40,428 nucleotides of DNA from RUG708 sp050946535. Its GTDB lineage: Bacteria; Bacillota; Clostridia; Peptostreptococcales; Anaerovoracaceae. The stretch is taken from the NCBI GenBank assembly GCA_050946535.1, contig JBMNUZ010000015.1, positions 1-40,428 on the forward strand, written 5' to 3'. Position 1 is the first letter of the stretch; every line of letters begins with the position of its first letter. The position numbers were made by a program, and so were the translations under genes. Below are positions 25,989 to 34,391 of the stretch, one piece after another. The notes under the pieces were generated by a model. It was not told where the DNA came from. It saw only the letters and a program-made list of their open reading frames with translations, and made no database searches.

Positions 25989-27353
25989 ATGCAGAATTAT
26001 TATGAAGTACCGGAGTTCTCTGCCAGCGACATGCGGCGCATAGCCAGACGTTCTCTCAACGGGAAATGGAGTCTGGCCCTGATTCCGATGCTGATCATCA
26101 TGGCTATCGTGATAATACCAGAGCTGCTGCAGTACGGATGGCTGATGTCCGACTCCGGCATAGACTGGACGAACAGCGAAAGCGTTGCAGCATACCTTCA
26201 GTCAGGCGGGCAGAGCGGAGGAGTCAGCGTTATGTCGAATATCCTGGGTGCGGTTTCGTTTGTCATAACCGGTTCTCTCTCGGTATCGATGTGCCTGTTA
26301 AGCATAAAAATACTCAGAAACGAGGAGTTTTCCCCGGCGATCGCTTTTTCCGGGTTCAAGAAGTTTTTCCAGTCGTTTTTTGTGTATGTTCAGATCTGGA
26401 TATTCTCCATGCTCTGGGCTCTGATAACGGTGCTCCCGGGAATCATAGTGTTCGGCGTGGCAGCTGCAGCCGGCGGAGCTGGGTTTGTTATGATCGGAAC
26501 GATAGTGCTGATCGCGGCGATTATCGGATATGTGTTCCTGATACTGAGATATGCGATGGCATTTTTCATAGCGGCTGACAACCGCGATCTTCCTGCTACC
26601 CAGTCGGTGGCATACAGTGTGACGCTTATGAAAGGAAGAGCCGGCAAATACTTCCTGCTGCAGCTTTCGTTCATCGGGTGGACTATCCTTGCGGTTATTC
26701 CTCTTACTGTCGGCATGATTTTCTGTGTGTTCGGCCAGCAGAATTCGTCGATGGCGCAGATGATCTCGGGAGTCGGCCTCATGGCAGTCGGACTGGTCAC
26801 TACGTCTCTCGTCCAGGTTTATATAAACACGACGGACGCCGTGTTCTACTCGGCTGTAAGCGGAAACTTCGGCATTTCGCGGACTGAGCCTCAGCCAGGC
26901 CAGCCAGGCGGCGCCGGCGACGCGGAAGCGATGCCGGACGACGGAAACGGCGGCATCGGTGACGCGGGTGCGCTGACGGACAACGGATACGCCGGCGCAG
27001 GCAGCGCGGAAGCGATGCCGGACGACGTAAACGGCGGCACCGGAGATGCGGGAGCTGTGGCTGGAGCTGGAAGCAGAGGCGCCGGCGACGCAGGAGCGCT
27101 GTCGGACGATGGAAACGGCGGCGCCGGAGAAGCAGCCGCAAACGAGGCGCAGAGCGAGCCGGCAGTAGAAGAAGCCGGTACTGCACCGGAGGCAGAAACT
27201 GAAAGCGCCGGCAACGATGCCGGTACCGCGGATTCTGAAATTTCAGAAGATGCGGCCGGCCAGCAGGGTGCAGAAGGCCAGGATGATCCGGCTCACGCGG
27301 CTGAAGAAGGAAAAAACGGAGACGGCACTGGAGGCAGAGACGGCGTCAGATAA
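25989..27353 (+). CDS. DUF975 family integral membrane protein with long repetitive tail
   Basis: 454-residue protein. Residues 1-290 are the DUF975 membrane domain: an N-terminal ARRSLNGKWSLALIP segment and about six transmembrane helices, ending before SAVSGNFGISRTEPQ. The function of DUF975 proteins is not established. Residues about 297-454 are a low-complexity Gly/Ala/Asp/Glu-rich tail with imperfect repeats of the type EAMPDD-NGG-GDAGAL-D-G. The tail is not a normal part of the family as I know it. AAAGGAG is placed correctly before the ATG. GC content is higher in the tail-coding part than in the rest of the gene. Confidence 0.8.
   Translation: MQNYYEVPEFSASDMRRIARRSLNGKWSLALIPMLIIMAIVIIPELLQYGWLMSDSGIDWTNSESVAAYLQSGGQSGGVSVMSNILGAVSFVITGSLSVSMCLLSIKILRNEEFSPAIAFSGFKKFFQSFFVYVQIWIFSMLWALITVLPGIIVFGVAAAAGGAGFVMIGTIVLIAAIIGYVFLILRYAMAFFIAADNRDLPATQSVAYSVTLMKGRAGKYFLLQLSFIGWTILAVIPLTVGMIFCVFGQQNSSMAQMISGVGLMAVGLVTTSLVQVYINTTDAVFYSAVSGNFGISRTEPQPGQPGGAGDAEAMPDDGNGGIGDAGALTDNGYAGAGSAEAMPDDVNGGTGDAGAVAGAGSRGAGDAGALSDDGNGGAGEAAANEAQSEPAVEEAGTAPEAETESAGNDAGTADSEISEDAAGQQGAEGQDDPAHAAEEGKNGDGTGGRDGVR
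26899..27150 (+). repeat. Imperfect coding repeats in the tail of the DUF975 protein
   Basis: The phrases GCGGAAGCGATGCCGGACGA and AACGGCGGC recur several times at irregular spacing, encoding AEAMPDD and NGG. This is typical of slippage-prone low-complexity coding DNA. Confidence 0.7.
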
Positions 27354-27432
27354 GTGAAATGCGCTGCGGATACGTCCCTTCCGGTGAAGATGACGTAAAA
27401 GTAGATTGAAATAGCATATTCACGGATATTGT

Positions 27433-27469
27433 ACGGGCAGATGCTGAAAAATGCGGTCTGCCCGTTTTT
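27433..27469 (+). terminator. Rho-independent terminator after the DUF975 gene
   Basis: Stem ACGGGCAGA (27433-27441) with TCTGCCCGT (27457-27465), followed by a run of five T (27465-27469). Confidence 0.85.
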
Positions 27470-27660
27470 ACAGGACCAGACAGGCCGTTTGCAACCCGGG
27501 ATTCTGCCAAAAAAATGAGGCGCAGAAACGCCCTGCTGGGGGATTTCCGCGCGGTGCCGCAGAACCCCGGCACCCGGCAAAAGTGCTTCGGAATTTGCAG
27601 AAGCAAGCCGCAGAAAGGGGCCGGATGGCCCATTTAATGCGCACAGATGAAATCATTCAT

Positions 27661-27702
27661 CATTCATATAAAATAACATTCATATAAAATAATCATTCAT
27701 AT
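27661..27702. repeat. 16-bp AT-rich tandem repeat
   Basis: CATTCATATAAAATAA occurs twice in direct tandem (27661-27676 and 27677-27692), with partial copies (CATTCAT) on either side. No function is apparent. Confidence 0.75.
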
Positions 27703-27710
27703 GAAACAAA

Positions 27711-27742
27711 AAAGAAAAACACAGCTCGTATGAGCTGTGTTT
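27711..27742 (-). terminator. Intrinsic terminator of tRNA-Glu
   Basis: Perfect 11-bp stem AAACACAGCTC (27717-27727) with GAGCTGTGTTT (27732-27742). On the minus strand a T-rich run follows, directly after the tRNA 3' end. Confidence 0.88.
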
Positions 27743-27745
27743 CGA

Positions 27746-27821
27746 TGGTATCCCGTGGGGGAGTCGAACCCCCGTTGCTACCGTGAGAGGGTAGAGTCTT
27801 AGGCCACTTGACCAACGGGAC
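27746..27821 (-). tRNA. tRNA-Glu (anticodon CTC)
   Basis: 76 nt with an encoded CCA end. Acceptor stem GTCCCGT/ACGGGAT (one G-U pair), anticodon stem CTACC/GGTAG with loop CTCTCAC and anticodon CTC, T stem GGGGG/CCCCC with loop TTCGACT, discriminator base A. It is flanked by its own promoter and terminator, so it is a single-gene unit. Glutamyl-tRNA synthetase is encoded 7 kb away. Confidence 0.95.
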
Positions 27822-27854
27822 ATGTCTTTATTTGCTGTTTTGCAGTACCTGTTC

Positions 27855-27883
27855 ATTATAAGGATAAGAGGATAAAAATGCAA
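27855..27883 (-). promoter_or_regulatory. Promoter of tRNA-Glu
   Basis: On the minus strand, TTGCAT (27883-27878) and a perfect TATAAT (27860-27855) are separated by 17 bp. Transcription would start about 27 nt before the mature tRNA 5' end. Confidence 0.65.
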
Positions 27884-27918
27884 GTACTTATTTAAAAAGT
27901 TTTAACGTATATGTTTCG

Positions 27919-27927
27919 TGATATAAT
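27919..27927 (+). promoter_or_regulatory. Extended -10 promoter of the pepF operon
   Basis: TGATATAAT (27919-27927) is a perfect extended -10. The -35 region is weak (TTTTAA). It diverges from the tRNA promoter and gives a GC-rich leader of about 80 nt. Confidence 0.6.
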
Positions 27928-28016
27928 TAAATATCCTGCGCACAGGCGGGCGGCAGACAGGCCGCGGAAACCGGCAGTGCAGCGCGCCTGAGCAGGCGGA
28001 TACAAGGAGGAACAAG

Positions 28017-29828
28017 ATGGGTGAAATTGAAAAGGTCAGGACAAGAGACCAGATAGATGATAAATACAAGTGGAATATCGAAGATATGTATCCGGATGAG
28101 GAACTCTGGGAAAAGGATTACAAAGAGGCGTCGGAAGAGGCTGATGCGTTCGCGGAGAAATACAGCGGAAAACTGGGCAGCGGCGCATCCGTTCTGTACA
28201 ACGCGCTGAAGGACCGCGACGCCGTCTGGCAGAAGGCGGAACGCGTCTACGTTTACGCCCGCATGAAGAGCGACGAAGACAACAGAGTTTCGAAATACCA
28301 GGAGCTTGCGCAGAGAGCCGGATCGCTTCTTTCGAAGATCTCTGTTTCAATGGCTTTCTTCCTGCCGGAGATCATGGACCTGCCGGAGGGCACTCTCGAA
28401 AGATACATGAGAGAGAGCAAGGATATCATGCTCTACGATTACGTACTCGTGGAATTCATAAGGCGCAGAAAACACGTGCTTTCAAAAGAGGCGGAGAACA
28501 TTCTCGCACAGTTTTCCGAAGTTGCGGGCGCTCCGAAGCAGATCTTCTCGATGATCAACGACGCCGATATGAAATTCGGGACGGTAAAGGACGAAAACGG
28601 CAATGAAGTCACTCTGACTCACGGCAACTACATAAGCCTCATGGAATCACCGGACCGCGAAGTGAGGAAGGGAGCATACGAAGCGCTGTACAAGGCCTTC
28701 AAGGCTCAGAAAAACACGCTTGCGTCGACTTATTACTACAGCGTGAAGAAAGACGCGGTCGTGGCAAAGGTCAGGAATTACGACTCATCTCTTCTGGCGG
28801 AGCTCGACGGCGACAACATTCCGGAGTCCGTCTACAGAAATCTCATCAAGGTAATCAACGATCATCTCGGAGCTCTTCACAGATATGTGAAGCTGCGCAA
28901 AAAGATACTCGGCCTCGATGAAGTGCATATGTACGATATCTATGCTCCGCTGATCGCCATGCCTGACAGGAAAGTCCCTTACGAAGAGGCCCTCGATACG
29001 GTGCGCAGCGCGCTAAAGCCTCTCGGACAGCAGTATATCGACGACCTCAACAAAGGCCTTGAGGCCGGATGGGTGGACGTGTACGAGAGCGAAGGGAAGA
29101 CGAGCGGAGCGTATTCGTTCGGAAGCTACGACAGCATGCCTTACGTGCTCATGAATTACAACGACAAGTTCAAGGATGCGTTTACGATCATTCATGAGCT
29201 CGGCCATTCAATGAATTCTTACTATACGAGGAAAAAACAGCCTTTCGTTTACGGAGGCCACTCGATATTCACGGCAGAGGTCGCTTCAACGGTCAACGAG
29301 TGCCTGCTCATGCAGTATCTGCTCGGAAAGTGCAAGGACAAGAACGAGGAGATCTATCTGCTGAACATATATATCGAAGAATTCAGGGCAACGGTGTTCC
29401 GTCAGACGATGTTCGCCGAATTTGAGCTCGCCGCTCATGAAGCCGTCGAGAGGGGCGAAGGTCTTACGGCCGACAGCCTCTGCAGGATTTACGGCGATCT
29501 CAATAAGAAGTATTTCGGAGACGAGGTCGTATACGACGACAACATCGAGATAGAATGGGCGAGAATTCCGCATTTCTATAATGCATTTTACGTATATAAA
29601 TACGCCACCGGCTATTCGGCCGCGGTAGCTATTTCAAATAAAATCCTGAACGAAGGCGAACCTGCGAGAGACGCATACCTCGAATTCCTCGCGGCCGGCG
29701 ACAGCGACTATCCTATCGAACTGCTGAAGGCTGCGGGCGCCGACATGAGCACGACCGAGGTTACCGAAAACGCCTGCCGCACGTTCGAATCTCTTATCGA
29801 CCGTCTGGAGGAACTGACGAATGAGTAA
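28017..29828 (+). CDS. pepF: Oligoendopeptidase F
   Basis: 603-residue zinc metallopeptidase of family M3B that cuts oligopeptides in the cytoplasm. The catalytic HELGH is at residues 393-397, and the third zinc ligand is in EVASTVNECLL about 25 residues later. Length and the N-terminal KYKWNIEDMYPDEELW segment match PepF. GGAGG is well placed before the ATG. The gene overlaps nadK by 8 bp, so the three-gene unit pepF-nadK-pseudouridine synthase is probably co-translated. Confidence 0.94.
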   Translation: MGEIEKVRTRDQIDDKYKWNIEDMYPDEELWEKDYKEASEEADAFAEKYSGKLGSGASVLYNALKDRDAVWQKAERVYVYARMKSDEDNRVSKYQELAQRAGSLLSKISVSMAFFLPEIMDLPEGTLERYMRESKDIMLYDYVLVEFIRRRKHVLSKEAENILAQFSEVAGAPKQIFSMINDADMKFGTVKDENGNEVTLTHGNYISLMESPDREVRKGAYEALYKAFKAQKNTLASTYYYSVKKDAVVAKVRNYDSSLLAELDGDNIPESVYRNLIKVINDHLGALHRYVKLRKKILGLDEVHMYDIYAPLIAMPDRKVPYEEALDTVRSALKPLGQQYIDDLNKGLEAGWVDVYESEGKTSGAYSFGSYDSMPYVLMNYNDKFKDAFTIIHELGHSMNSYYTRKKQPFVYGGHSIFTAEVASTVNECLLMQYLLGKCKDKNEEIYLLNIYIEEFRATVFRQTMFAEFELAAHEAVERGEGLTADSLCRIYGDLNKKYFGDEVVYDDNIEIEWARIPHFYNAFYVYKYATGYSAAVAISNKILNEGEPARDAYLEFLAAGDSDYPIELLKAAGADMSTTEVTENACRTFESLIDRLEELTNE

Positions 29829-30645
29829 GAAGACTTTCTTCGTGTTTTCAAACGGCGGAGATGTTAACGACGACATAGAAAAAAGAATAAACGAGCGAAT
29901 GGAAAAGGCAGGCTGGAGTCCGGCGGAAAAAGGCCATGGAAAGGACTCAGACCTGATCTACTGCATAGGCGGCGACGGAGCTCTGCTCAGGCTTCTGAGG
30001 CAGACAGGATTCCCGTCCGCGCCGATAGTAGGCATAAATACAGGCCATCTGGGATTTTTCCAGGAGATTCCTGTCGACGGCCTCGACGATTTCTTTGGCA
30101 AACTCGAAAACGGAGACTACACGATCCAGAACTACATCGGCATAAGCGTCGATATATATGGAAAAGACGGCTTCATGAAGAACTGCGAGGCTATAAACGA
30201 GGTCGTCATCAGAGGCGACGGCGAGAGGCTCATGCACATGGGCATGAAGATAGGAGGCCAGGAGATCACCAGATTTTCAGGCGACGGTGTGCTGATCTGC
30301 ACTCCTGCCGGAAGCACCGCTTACAATTATTCGCTCGGAGGCGCCATAGTCGATCCGAGCGTCGACATGCTTCAGATCACTCCGATGGCACCGGTGAACA
30401 ATTCGGCGTACAGATCGCTTTCTTCGAGCATAATCATGCCTACGCGGACGACGATCGAGCTCTATCCTGACGGACCTAAAAAAGGAGAGGCACCTAAAAA
30501 CGTGGTGATCATAGAGGACGGCGGAATAGTGGCAGACGGCTGCATCACCAAGATTGCCGTTAAGGTCGCCGAGAGGAAGGCGCGCATAGTCCGCTTCAGC
30601 AGCTATCATTTCTGGGACAAAGTCAAGGACAAGATCATAGGATGA
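29821..30645 (+). CDS. nadK: NAD kinase
   Basis: 274-residue enzyme that phosphorylates NAD to NADP. The substrate motif GGDGALLRLLR is near residue 50, NTGHLGFFQE near 78, and the family segment TPAGSTAYNYSLGGAIVDP near 162-180. It lies between pepF (8-bp overlap) and an RluA-type gene (4-bp ATGA overlap). Confidence 0.94.
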   Translation: MSKKTFFVFSNGGDVNDDIEKRINERMEKAGWSPAEKGHGKDSDLIYCIGGDGALLRLLRQTGFPSAPIVGINTGHLGFFQEIPVDGLDDFFGKLENGDYTIQNYIGISVDIYGKDGFMKNCEAINEVVIRGDGERLMHMGMKIGGQEITRFSGDGVLICTPAGSTAYNYSLGGAIVDPSVDMLQITPMAPVNNSAYRSLSSSIIMPTRTTIELYPDGPKKGEAPKNVVIIEDGGIVADGCITKIAVKVAERKARIVRFSSYHFWDKVKDKIIG

Positions 30646-31625
30646 AAAGCACCGAGATAGATGATATTCTTACCAGGAGCGTAAGATCGGCGGTGGAGAC
30701 GGACGACGCGGTAAAGCCTTCCGGCGGCAGATATACATATACGGTCACGGAAAAAGACAGGGACGCGACGGTCAGACAGATCATGAAGCGCCGTCTCGGC
30801 TTTTCGAGCAGGCTTACGGCCAAATTCAAACGCGGTCTCGGCGACGTAAAGCGCAACGGAGTTCCTGTGAGGACGTTCGCGGAGGTGATTCCAGGCGACG
30901 TCATAGAGATAACCATGCCGAGCGAACAATCGCACTTCGATCCGCAGGATATACCGGTCAGCACGATATTCGAGGACGACGACCTGATCGTTCTGAACAA
31001 GCAGCCGGGGCTGATAGTCCATCCCACGAAAAATCACCCCGATCATACCCTGGCGAACGGGATCATGAAGCACATGCTCGACAGAGGCGAAAGGTACAAG
31101 ATCAGGTTCGTGAACCGCCTCGACATGGATACGAGCGGAGTGCTCGTGGTCGCGAAAAATGCATTTTCGCAGAACGCGCTGGCGAAGATGATGAAAAGGG
31201 ATCAGGTGAGAAAATACTACTGCGCCATCGTCGACGGAATTATAGAAGAAGACGAGGGAACAATAGACGCTCCCCTAGGCAGAGAACCCGGCGAAACGGT
31301 GAAGAGAGCTGTTGTTGAGGGTGGAAGCCCTTCTGTCACCCACTACAGAGTGATCGAGAGATTCGGGAGCGGCTACACGTATATAGCGCTGAGGCTCGAG
31401 ACGGGAAGGACGCATCAGATCAGGGTGCATATGGCGTATAAAGGCCATCCGGTCACCGGCGATCCTCTCTATGGAAGCAGCTCTGCTGCAGTGATCGCGC
31501 GCCAGGCCCTTCACGCCAGACGCATAGTTTTCCAGCATCCGGTCAGCGGCGAACTGATAGATGCTGAGGCGCCTCTTCCGGACGACATGGAAGATCTTCT
31601 GGAAAGACTCCGTGCAGGCGCATAG
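30642..31625 (+). CDS. RluA-family pseudouridine synthase
   Basis: 327-residue enzyme of the RluA/RluD family, which isomerises uridine in rRNA or tRNA. The catalytic motif RLDMDTSG has its aspartate at residue 161. Other family segments are LIVLNKQPGLIVHPT, and near the C-terminus LETGRTHQIRVHMAYKGHPVTGDPLYG. The N-terminus (residues about 30-95) resembles an S4 RNA-binding domain, as in RluD. The first 30 residues are an extension before that domain. The target nucleotide cannot be assigned. Confidence 0.92.
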   Translation: MKSTEIDDILTRSVRSAVETDDAVKPSGGRYTYTVTEKDRDATVRQIMKRRLGFSSRLTAKFKRGLGDVKRNGVPVRTFAEVIPGDVIEITMPSEQSHFDPQDIPVSTIFEDDDLIVLNKQPGLIVHPTKNHPDHTLANGIMKHMLDRGERYKIRFVNRLDMDTSGVLVVAKNAFSQNALAKMMKRDQVRKYYCAIVDGIIEEDEGTIDAPLGREPGETVKRAVVEGGSPSVTHYRVIERFGSGYTYIALRLETGRTHQIRVHMAYKGHPVTGDPLYGSSSAAVIARQALHARRIVFQHPVSGELIDAEAPLPDDMEDLLERLRAGA

Positions 31626-31657
31626 CGCATGTGGATCCGGTGCAGATCGTTATTTTA

Positions 31658-31666
31658 TGTTATAAT
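31658..31666 (+). promoter_or_regulatory. Extended -10 promoter before the tmk cluster
   Basis: TGTTATAAT (31658-31666) is a perfect extended -10 element in the gap after the pseudouridine synthase gene. No good -35 is visible. Confidence 0.55.
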
Positions 31667-31686
31667 AATATATTAGCAGTTTTTCA

Positions 31687-31704
31687 GGTCTGACAGGTCA
31701 GACC
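31687..31704 (+). promoter_or_regulatory. Perfect dyad in the leader of the tmk cluster
   Basis: GGTCTGAC-AG-GTCAGACC (31687-31704) is an 8-bp perfect inverted repeat about 20 bp downstream of the -10 element. It could be an operator or a 5'-end RNA hairpin. There is no T-run, so it is not a terminator. Confidence 0.5.
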
Positions 31705-31721
31705 GATATGGACGGGTCAGC

Positions 31722-31844
31722 ATGGTAGTATTTAAATATTTGCTTATCGCAGCGCTGGTGCTGCCGATTGTCCTGCTCGGATTATATCTGCTCGACAATC
31801 TGGCAAGCTATATCGTAAACAGCAGAAAGAAAGATAAAAAATGA
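31722..31844 (+). CDS. 40-residue single-pass membrane peptide, unknown function
   Basis: Small frame with a hydrophobic helix (YLLIAALVLPIVLLGLYLL) and a basic C-terminus (SRKKDKK). Its TGA overlaps the tmk ATG (ATGA, 4 bp), the same coupling seen between other genes in this window, and it sits between a promoter and tmk. The hydrophobic core followed by a positively charged tail is typical of genuine small membrane proteins. The weak point is the lack of a clear ribosome binding site before the ATG. I do not recognise a family. Confidence 0.55.
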   Translation: MVVFKYLLIAALVLPIVLLGLYLLDNLASYIVNSRKKDKK

Positions 31845-32467
31845 AAGGTCTGTTTATAACGTTCGAGGGTCCAGACGCATCTGGCAAGACGACTCAGATC
31901 GATCTGCTGAGACGCAGACTCTCTGACAGCGGGCTCGATCCGGTAGTCACGAGAGAGCCGGGAGGGACACCGGTCGGTGAAAAGATCAGGAATATTCTGC
32001 TCGACAGAGAAAATGCCGGGAAGATAACGCCGGAGACGGAGATGCTGCTCTATGCGGCTTCGAGGGCACAGCATGTGGCAGAAGTCATAAAGCCTGCGCT
32101 CGAGGCGGGCAGAATAGTCATTAGCGACAGATTTTACGATTCGAGCGAAGCGTATCAGGGATATGCCAGAGGCCTCGGCGATATGGTCCGCGTCGTGAAC
32201 GAGCCTGCCGTCGGCGGGATAAAGCCCGACGTCACGTTCCTGCTCATGACTTCGTCTGCAGATGTAAAGGAAAGACGCAGCGAGTCGGAGTATGACAGGA
32301 TGGATGCCGAAAGCGAATCATTCAAAAGACGTGTTGCGGAAGGTTTCGAGGCGATAGCGGAGAGAGACAGCGGCCGCGTCGTCAGGATAGACGGAAGAAG
32401 GAGCATCGGGGACATCGCTGCCGAGATCGCGGAGGTTACAGGCCGCCTGACAGGGAGGAAATTATGA
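31841..32467 (+). CDS. tmk: Thymidylate kinase
   Basis: 208-residue kinase converting dTMP to dTDP. P-loop FEGPDASGKTT at residues 8-18, the DR-type motif DRFYDSSEAYQGYARG near 98, and TREPGGTPVGEKIR near residue 37. It opens the conserved tmk-holB-ricT-trmN6 group; the genes yaaQ and yaaR that often sit between tmk and holB are absent. It overlaps holB by 4 bp. Confidence 0.95.
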   Translation: MKGLFITFEGPDASGKTTQIDLLRRRLSDSGLDPVVTREPGGTPVGEKIRNILLDRENAGKITPETEMLLYAASRAQHVAEVIKPALEAGRIVISDRFYDSSEAYQGYARGLGDMVRVVNEPAVGGIKPDVTFLLMTSSADVKERRSESEYDRMDAESESFKRRVAEGFEAIAERDSGRVVRIDGRRSIGDIAAEIAEVTGRLTGRKL

Positions 32468-33447
32468 AGATAGTGCCGCCTTCAGGAGGAATCAACGACG
32501 AAGCCGTCAGAAGGCTCGGTGCAGCCGTGGCCGGTGATGAGATATACCACGCGTACCTTTTTGAAGGAAGCAGGGCGGATACTGCGGCACTCGCCAGATG
32601 GTTCACGGCGGCTGCTCTGTGCGAGCGGCACGACGGGAATGTCTGCGGGAAATGCCTTCACTGCCGGCAGATAGAGGACGGCATGAGTCCCTACATTATC
32701 CACGTGGTTTCGGAAAACGAAGCCGGAGCCGAGGATGAACGCCTGACGAAACAGATAAAGAATCAGAAGACAGGCAAACGGGCCTCATCAAGAAAGAGCC
32801 CGAAGAGCTCAAAAGGAAGCGGCAGCATCAAAGATGCGCAGATCGAGGAAGTGATCTCGAGATCGCTCAGGAGCAGGCTGACAGAAGGCAGAGTATTTAC
32901 TGTCATTGACAAGGCGGAGACGATAACCAAGAGAGGGCAGAACAGACTGCTCAAGACTCTCGAGGAGCCGCCCGAGGGGATCACTATCATCCTTCTTTCC
33001 GAAAATTCGGAGGCGCTGCTTCAGACGATCCGGTCGAGATGCATAAACATCAGGCTGGAATCGGCGGCAGACAAGGATATAACCGGTACGCCGTCGTTCA
33101 AGAAAAGAGCGGTCGAGACGGCCGCCTCCATAATCACAGGAGTACCGGCTTTCAAGCTCTGGAAAGACATGGAGTACTTCGAGGATTCCAGAGAAAAGGC
33201 GTCGGAATTCTGCGGCATCGCGCAGGTGTTTTACAGAGATCTTGTCATGTATGCGGATCCCGGCCGCCGCAGTCTCGTAAAACTCGATGATTTTGCGGAT
33301 CTGACTGCCGAAACGTCAGGAAAGGTCAGCGTGCGGAAGGCTATGGAAGCATGCAGCGCCTGTGAGCAGGCGGAAAGAGACCTTTCTGTAAATGTGAGCA
33401 CCAAGCACGCTTTGAGGAGCATGCTTTTTAAAATACAGCTTCTGTAA
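32464..33447 (+). CDS. holB: DNA polymerase III delta' subunit
   Basis: 327-residue clamp-loader subunit. HAYLFEGS opens the AAA+ fold, with no intact Walker A, as in many delta' proteins. A zinc module follows (C-x8-C-x2-C-x2-C type, around CERHDGNVCGKCLHC), then the sensor region LLKTLEEPPEG and the SRC motif IRSRCINIRL. Between the zinc module and the second half lies a lysine/serine-rich segment (KTGKRASSRKSPKSSKGSG, near residues 100-118) that I do not expect in HolB. Position between tmk and ricT supports the call. Confidence 0.92.
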   Translation: MKIVPPSGGINDEAVRRLGAAVAGDEIYHAYLFEGSRADTAALARWFTAAALCERHDGNVCGKCLHCRQIEDGMSPYIIHVVSENEAGAEDERLTKQIKNQKTGKRASSRKSPKSSKGSGSIKDAQIEEVISRSLRSRLTEGRVFTVIDKAETITKRGQNRLLKTLEEPPEGITIILLSENSEALLQTIRSRCINIRLESAADKDITGTPSFKKRAVETAASIITGVPAFKLWKDMEYFEDSREKASEFCGIAQVFYRDLVMYADPGRRSLVKLDDFADLTAETSGKVSVRKAMEACSACEQAERDLSVNVSTKHALRSMLFKIQLL

Positions 33448-33475
33448 CATGTTGATAAAACAGAGGTAGAAATAG

Positions 33476-34390
33476 ATGGTAACTATAGTAGGAGTAAGAT
33501 TCAAAGAAGCCGGCAAGGTCTATTATTTCGACCCCGGCGAGTTTGATCTCACCGCAGGATCGCACGTGATCGTCGAGACGGCCAGAGGCCTCGAATTCGG
33601 CGAAGTCACATCCGACCCGTGCGAAATGAGCGAAAAATCCGTGGTGAAGCCTCTCAAGAGAGTAGTCAGAATAGCTGATGAAAAAGATGAGATACGCCAC
33701 AGGGAAAATATGGAGCGCAAGCAGGAGGCGATGGACAGCTGCCAGCGCAAGATCGACGAACACGGACTCGAGATGAAGCTGATCGATGTGGAATACACGT
33801 TTGATAATTCGAAAATAATATTCTACTTCACGGCAGCCGGAAGAGTCGATTTCAGAGAGCTTGTGCGCGATCTCGCAGGAATATTCAGAATGAGGATAGA
33901 ACTGCGCCAGGTAGGAGTCAGGGACGAGGCACGCATGCTCGGAGGCATCGGAGAGTGCGGCAGATGCCTGTGCTGCCATCAGTGGCTTGGCAAATTCAAT
34001 CCTGTGTCCATAAAAATGGCGAAGACACAGGGCCTTTCCCTCAATCCCGCAAAGATCTCAGGAATATGCGGCAGGCTCATGTGCTGCCTCAAATACGAAA
34101 ACGACACGTACTGCGAGCTCAGGAAGGGCATGCCTGACAGCGGTGAAAAAGTCAGGACTCCGGACGGAAACGCCGTCGTCGTCGACACGGATATTCTCAG
34201 GCAGAAAATCAGGGTAAGGCAGATCCTCAAACCCGACAAAAATACGCCGCCCGGCACGGACAAACTCAGCAACGATATAGAAACGTACACAAAAGCCGAA
34301 ATAACGAGGCTTGAACGCAAAAAGAAGAACAACTGCAAAGAAGATACTCAGGAGATAACAGACGATCTCCGCGAAATTATGAAGGACTGA
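33476..34390 (+). CDS. ricT: RicT/YaaT family PSP1-domain protein
   Basis: 304-residue protein of the PSP1 family. In Bacillus, RicT (YaaT) joins RicA and RicF in a complex that directs RNase Y processing and affects sporulation. The N-terminal PSP1 domain is VVGVRF-like (VTIVGVRFKEAGKVYYFDPGEF). A cysteine-rich segment CGRCLCCHQW ... GICGRLMCCLKYE near residues 161-206 carries the ligands reported for iron-sulfur binding. The C-terminal 40 residues are charged and variable. It is 28 bp after holB and 1 bp before the methyltransferase gene. Confidence 0.93.
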   Translation: MVTIVGVRFKEAGKVYYFDPGEFDLTAGSHVIVETARGLEFGEVTSDPCEMSEKSVVKPLKRVVRIADEKDEIRHRENMERKQEAMDSCQRKIDEHGLEMKLIDVEYTFDNSKIIFYFTAAGRVDFRELVRDLAGIFRMRIELRQVGVRDEARMLGGIGECGRCLCCHQWLGKFNPVSIKMAKTQGLSLNPAKISGICGRLMCCLKYENDTYCELRKGMPDSGEKVRTPDGNAVVVDTDILRQKIRVRQILKPDKNTPPGTDKLSNDIETYTKAEITRLERKKKNNCKEDTQEITDDLREIMKD

Positions 34391-34391
34391 C

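Larger units (their letters stand above)
27354..27745. other. Intergenic region without a supported gene
   Basis: 392 bp. It contains the terminator at 27433-27469, a GC-rich stretch (27480-27640) with open frames in several directions but no ribosome binding site or family feature, and short AT-rich tandem repeats at 27661-27702. The tRNA terminator occupies the right end. Confidence 0.6.

Noticed and set aside
27451..27687. 78-residue protein between the DUF975 gene and the tRNA
   Set aside because: The frame overlaps a terminator and a tandem repeat, lacks a ribosome binding site and has no domain signal.
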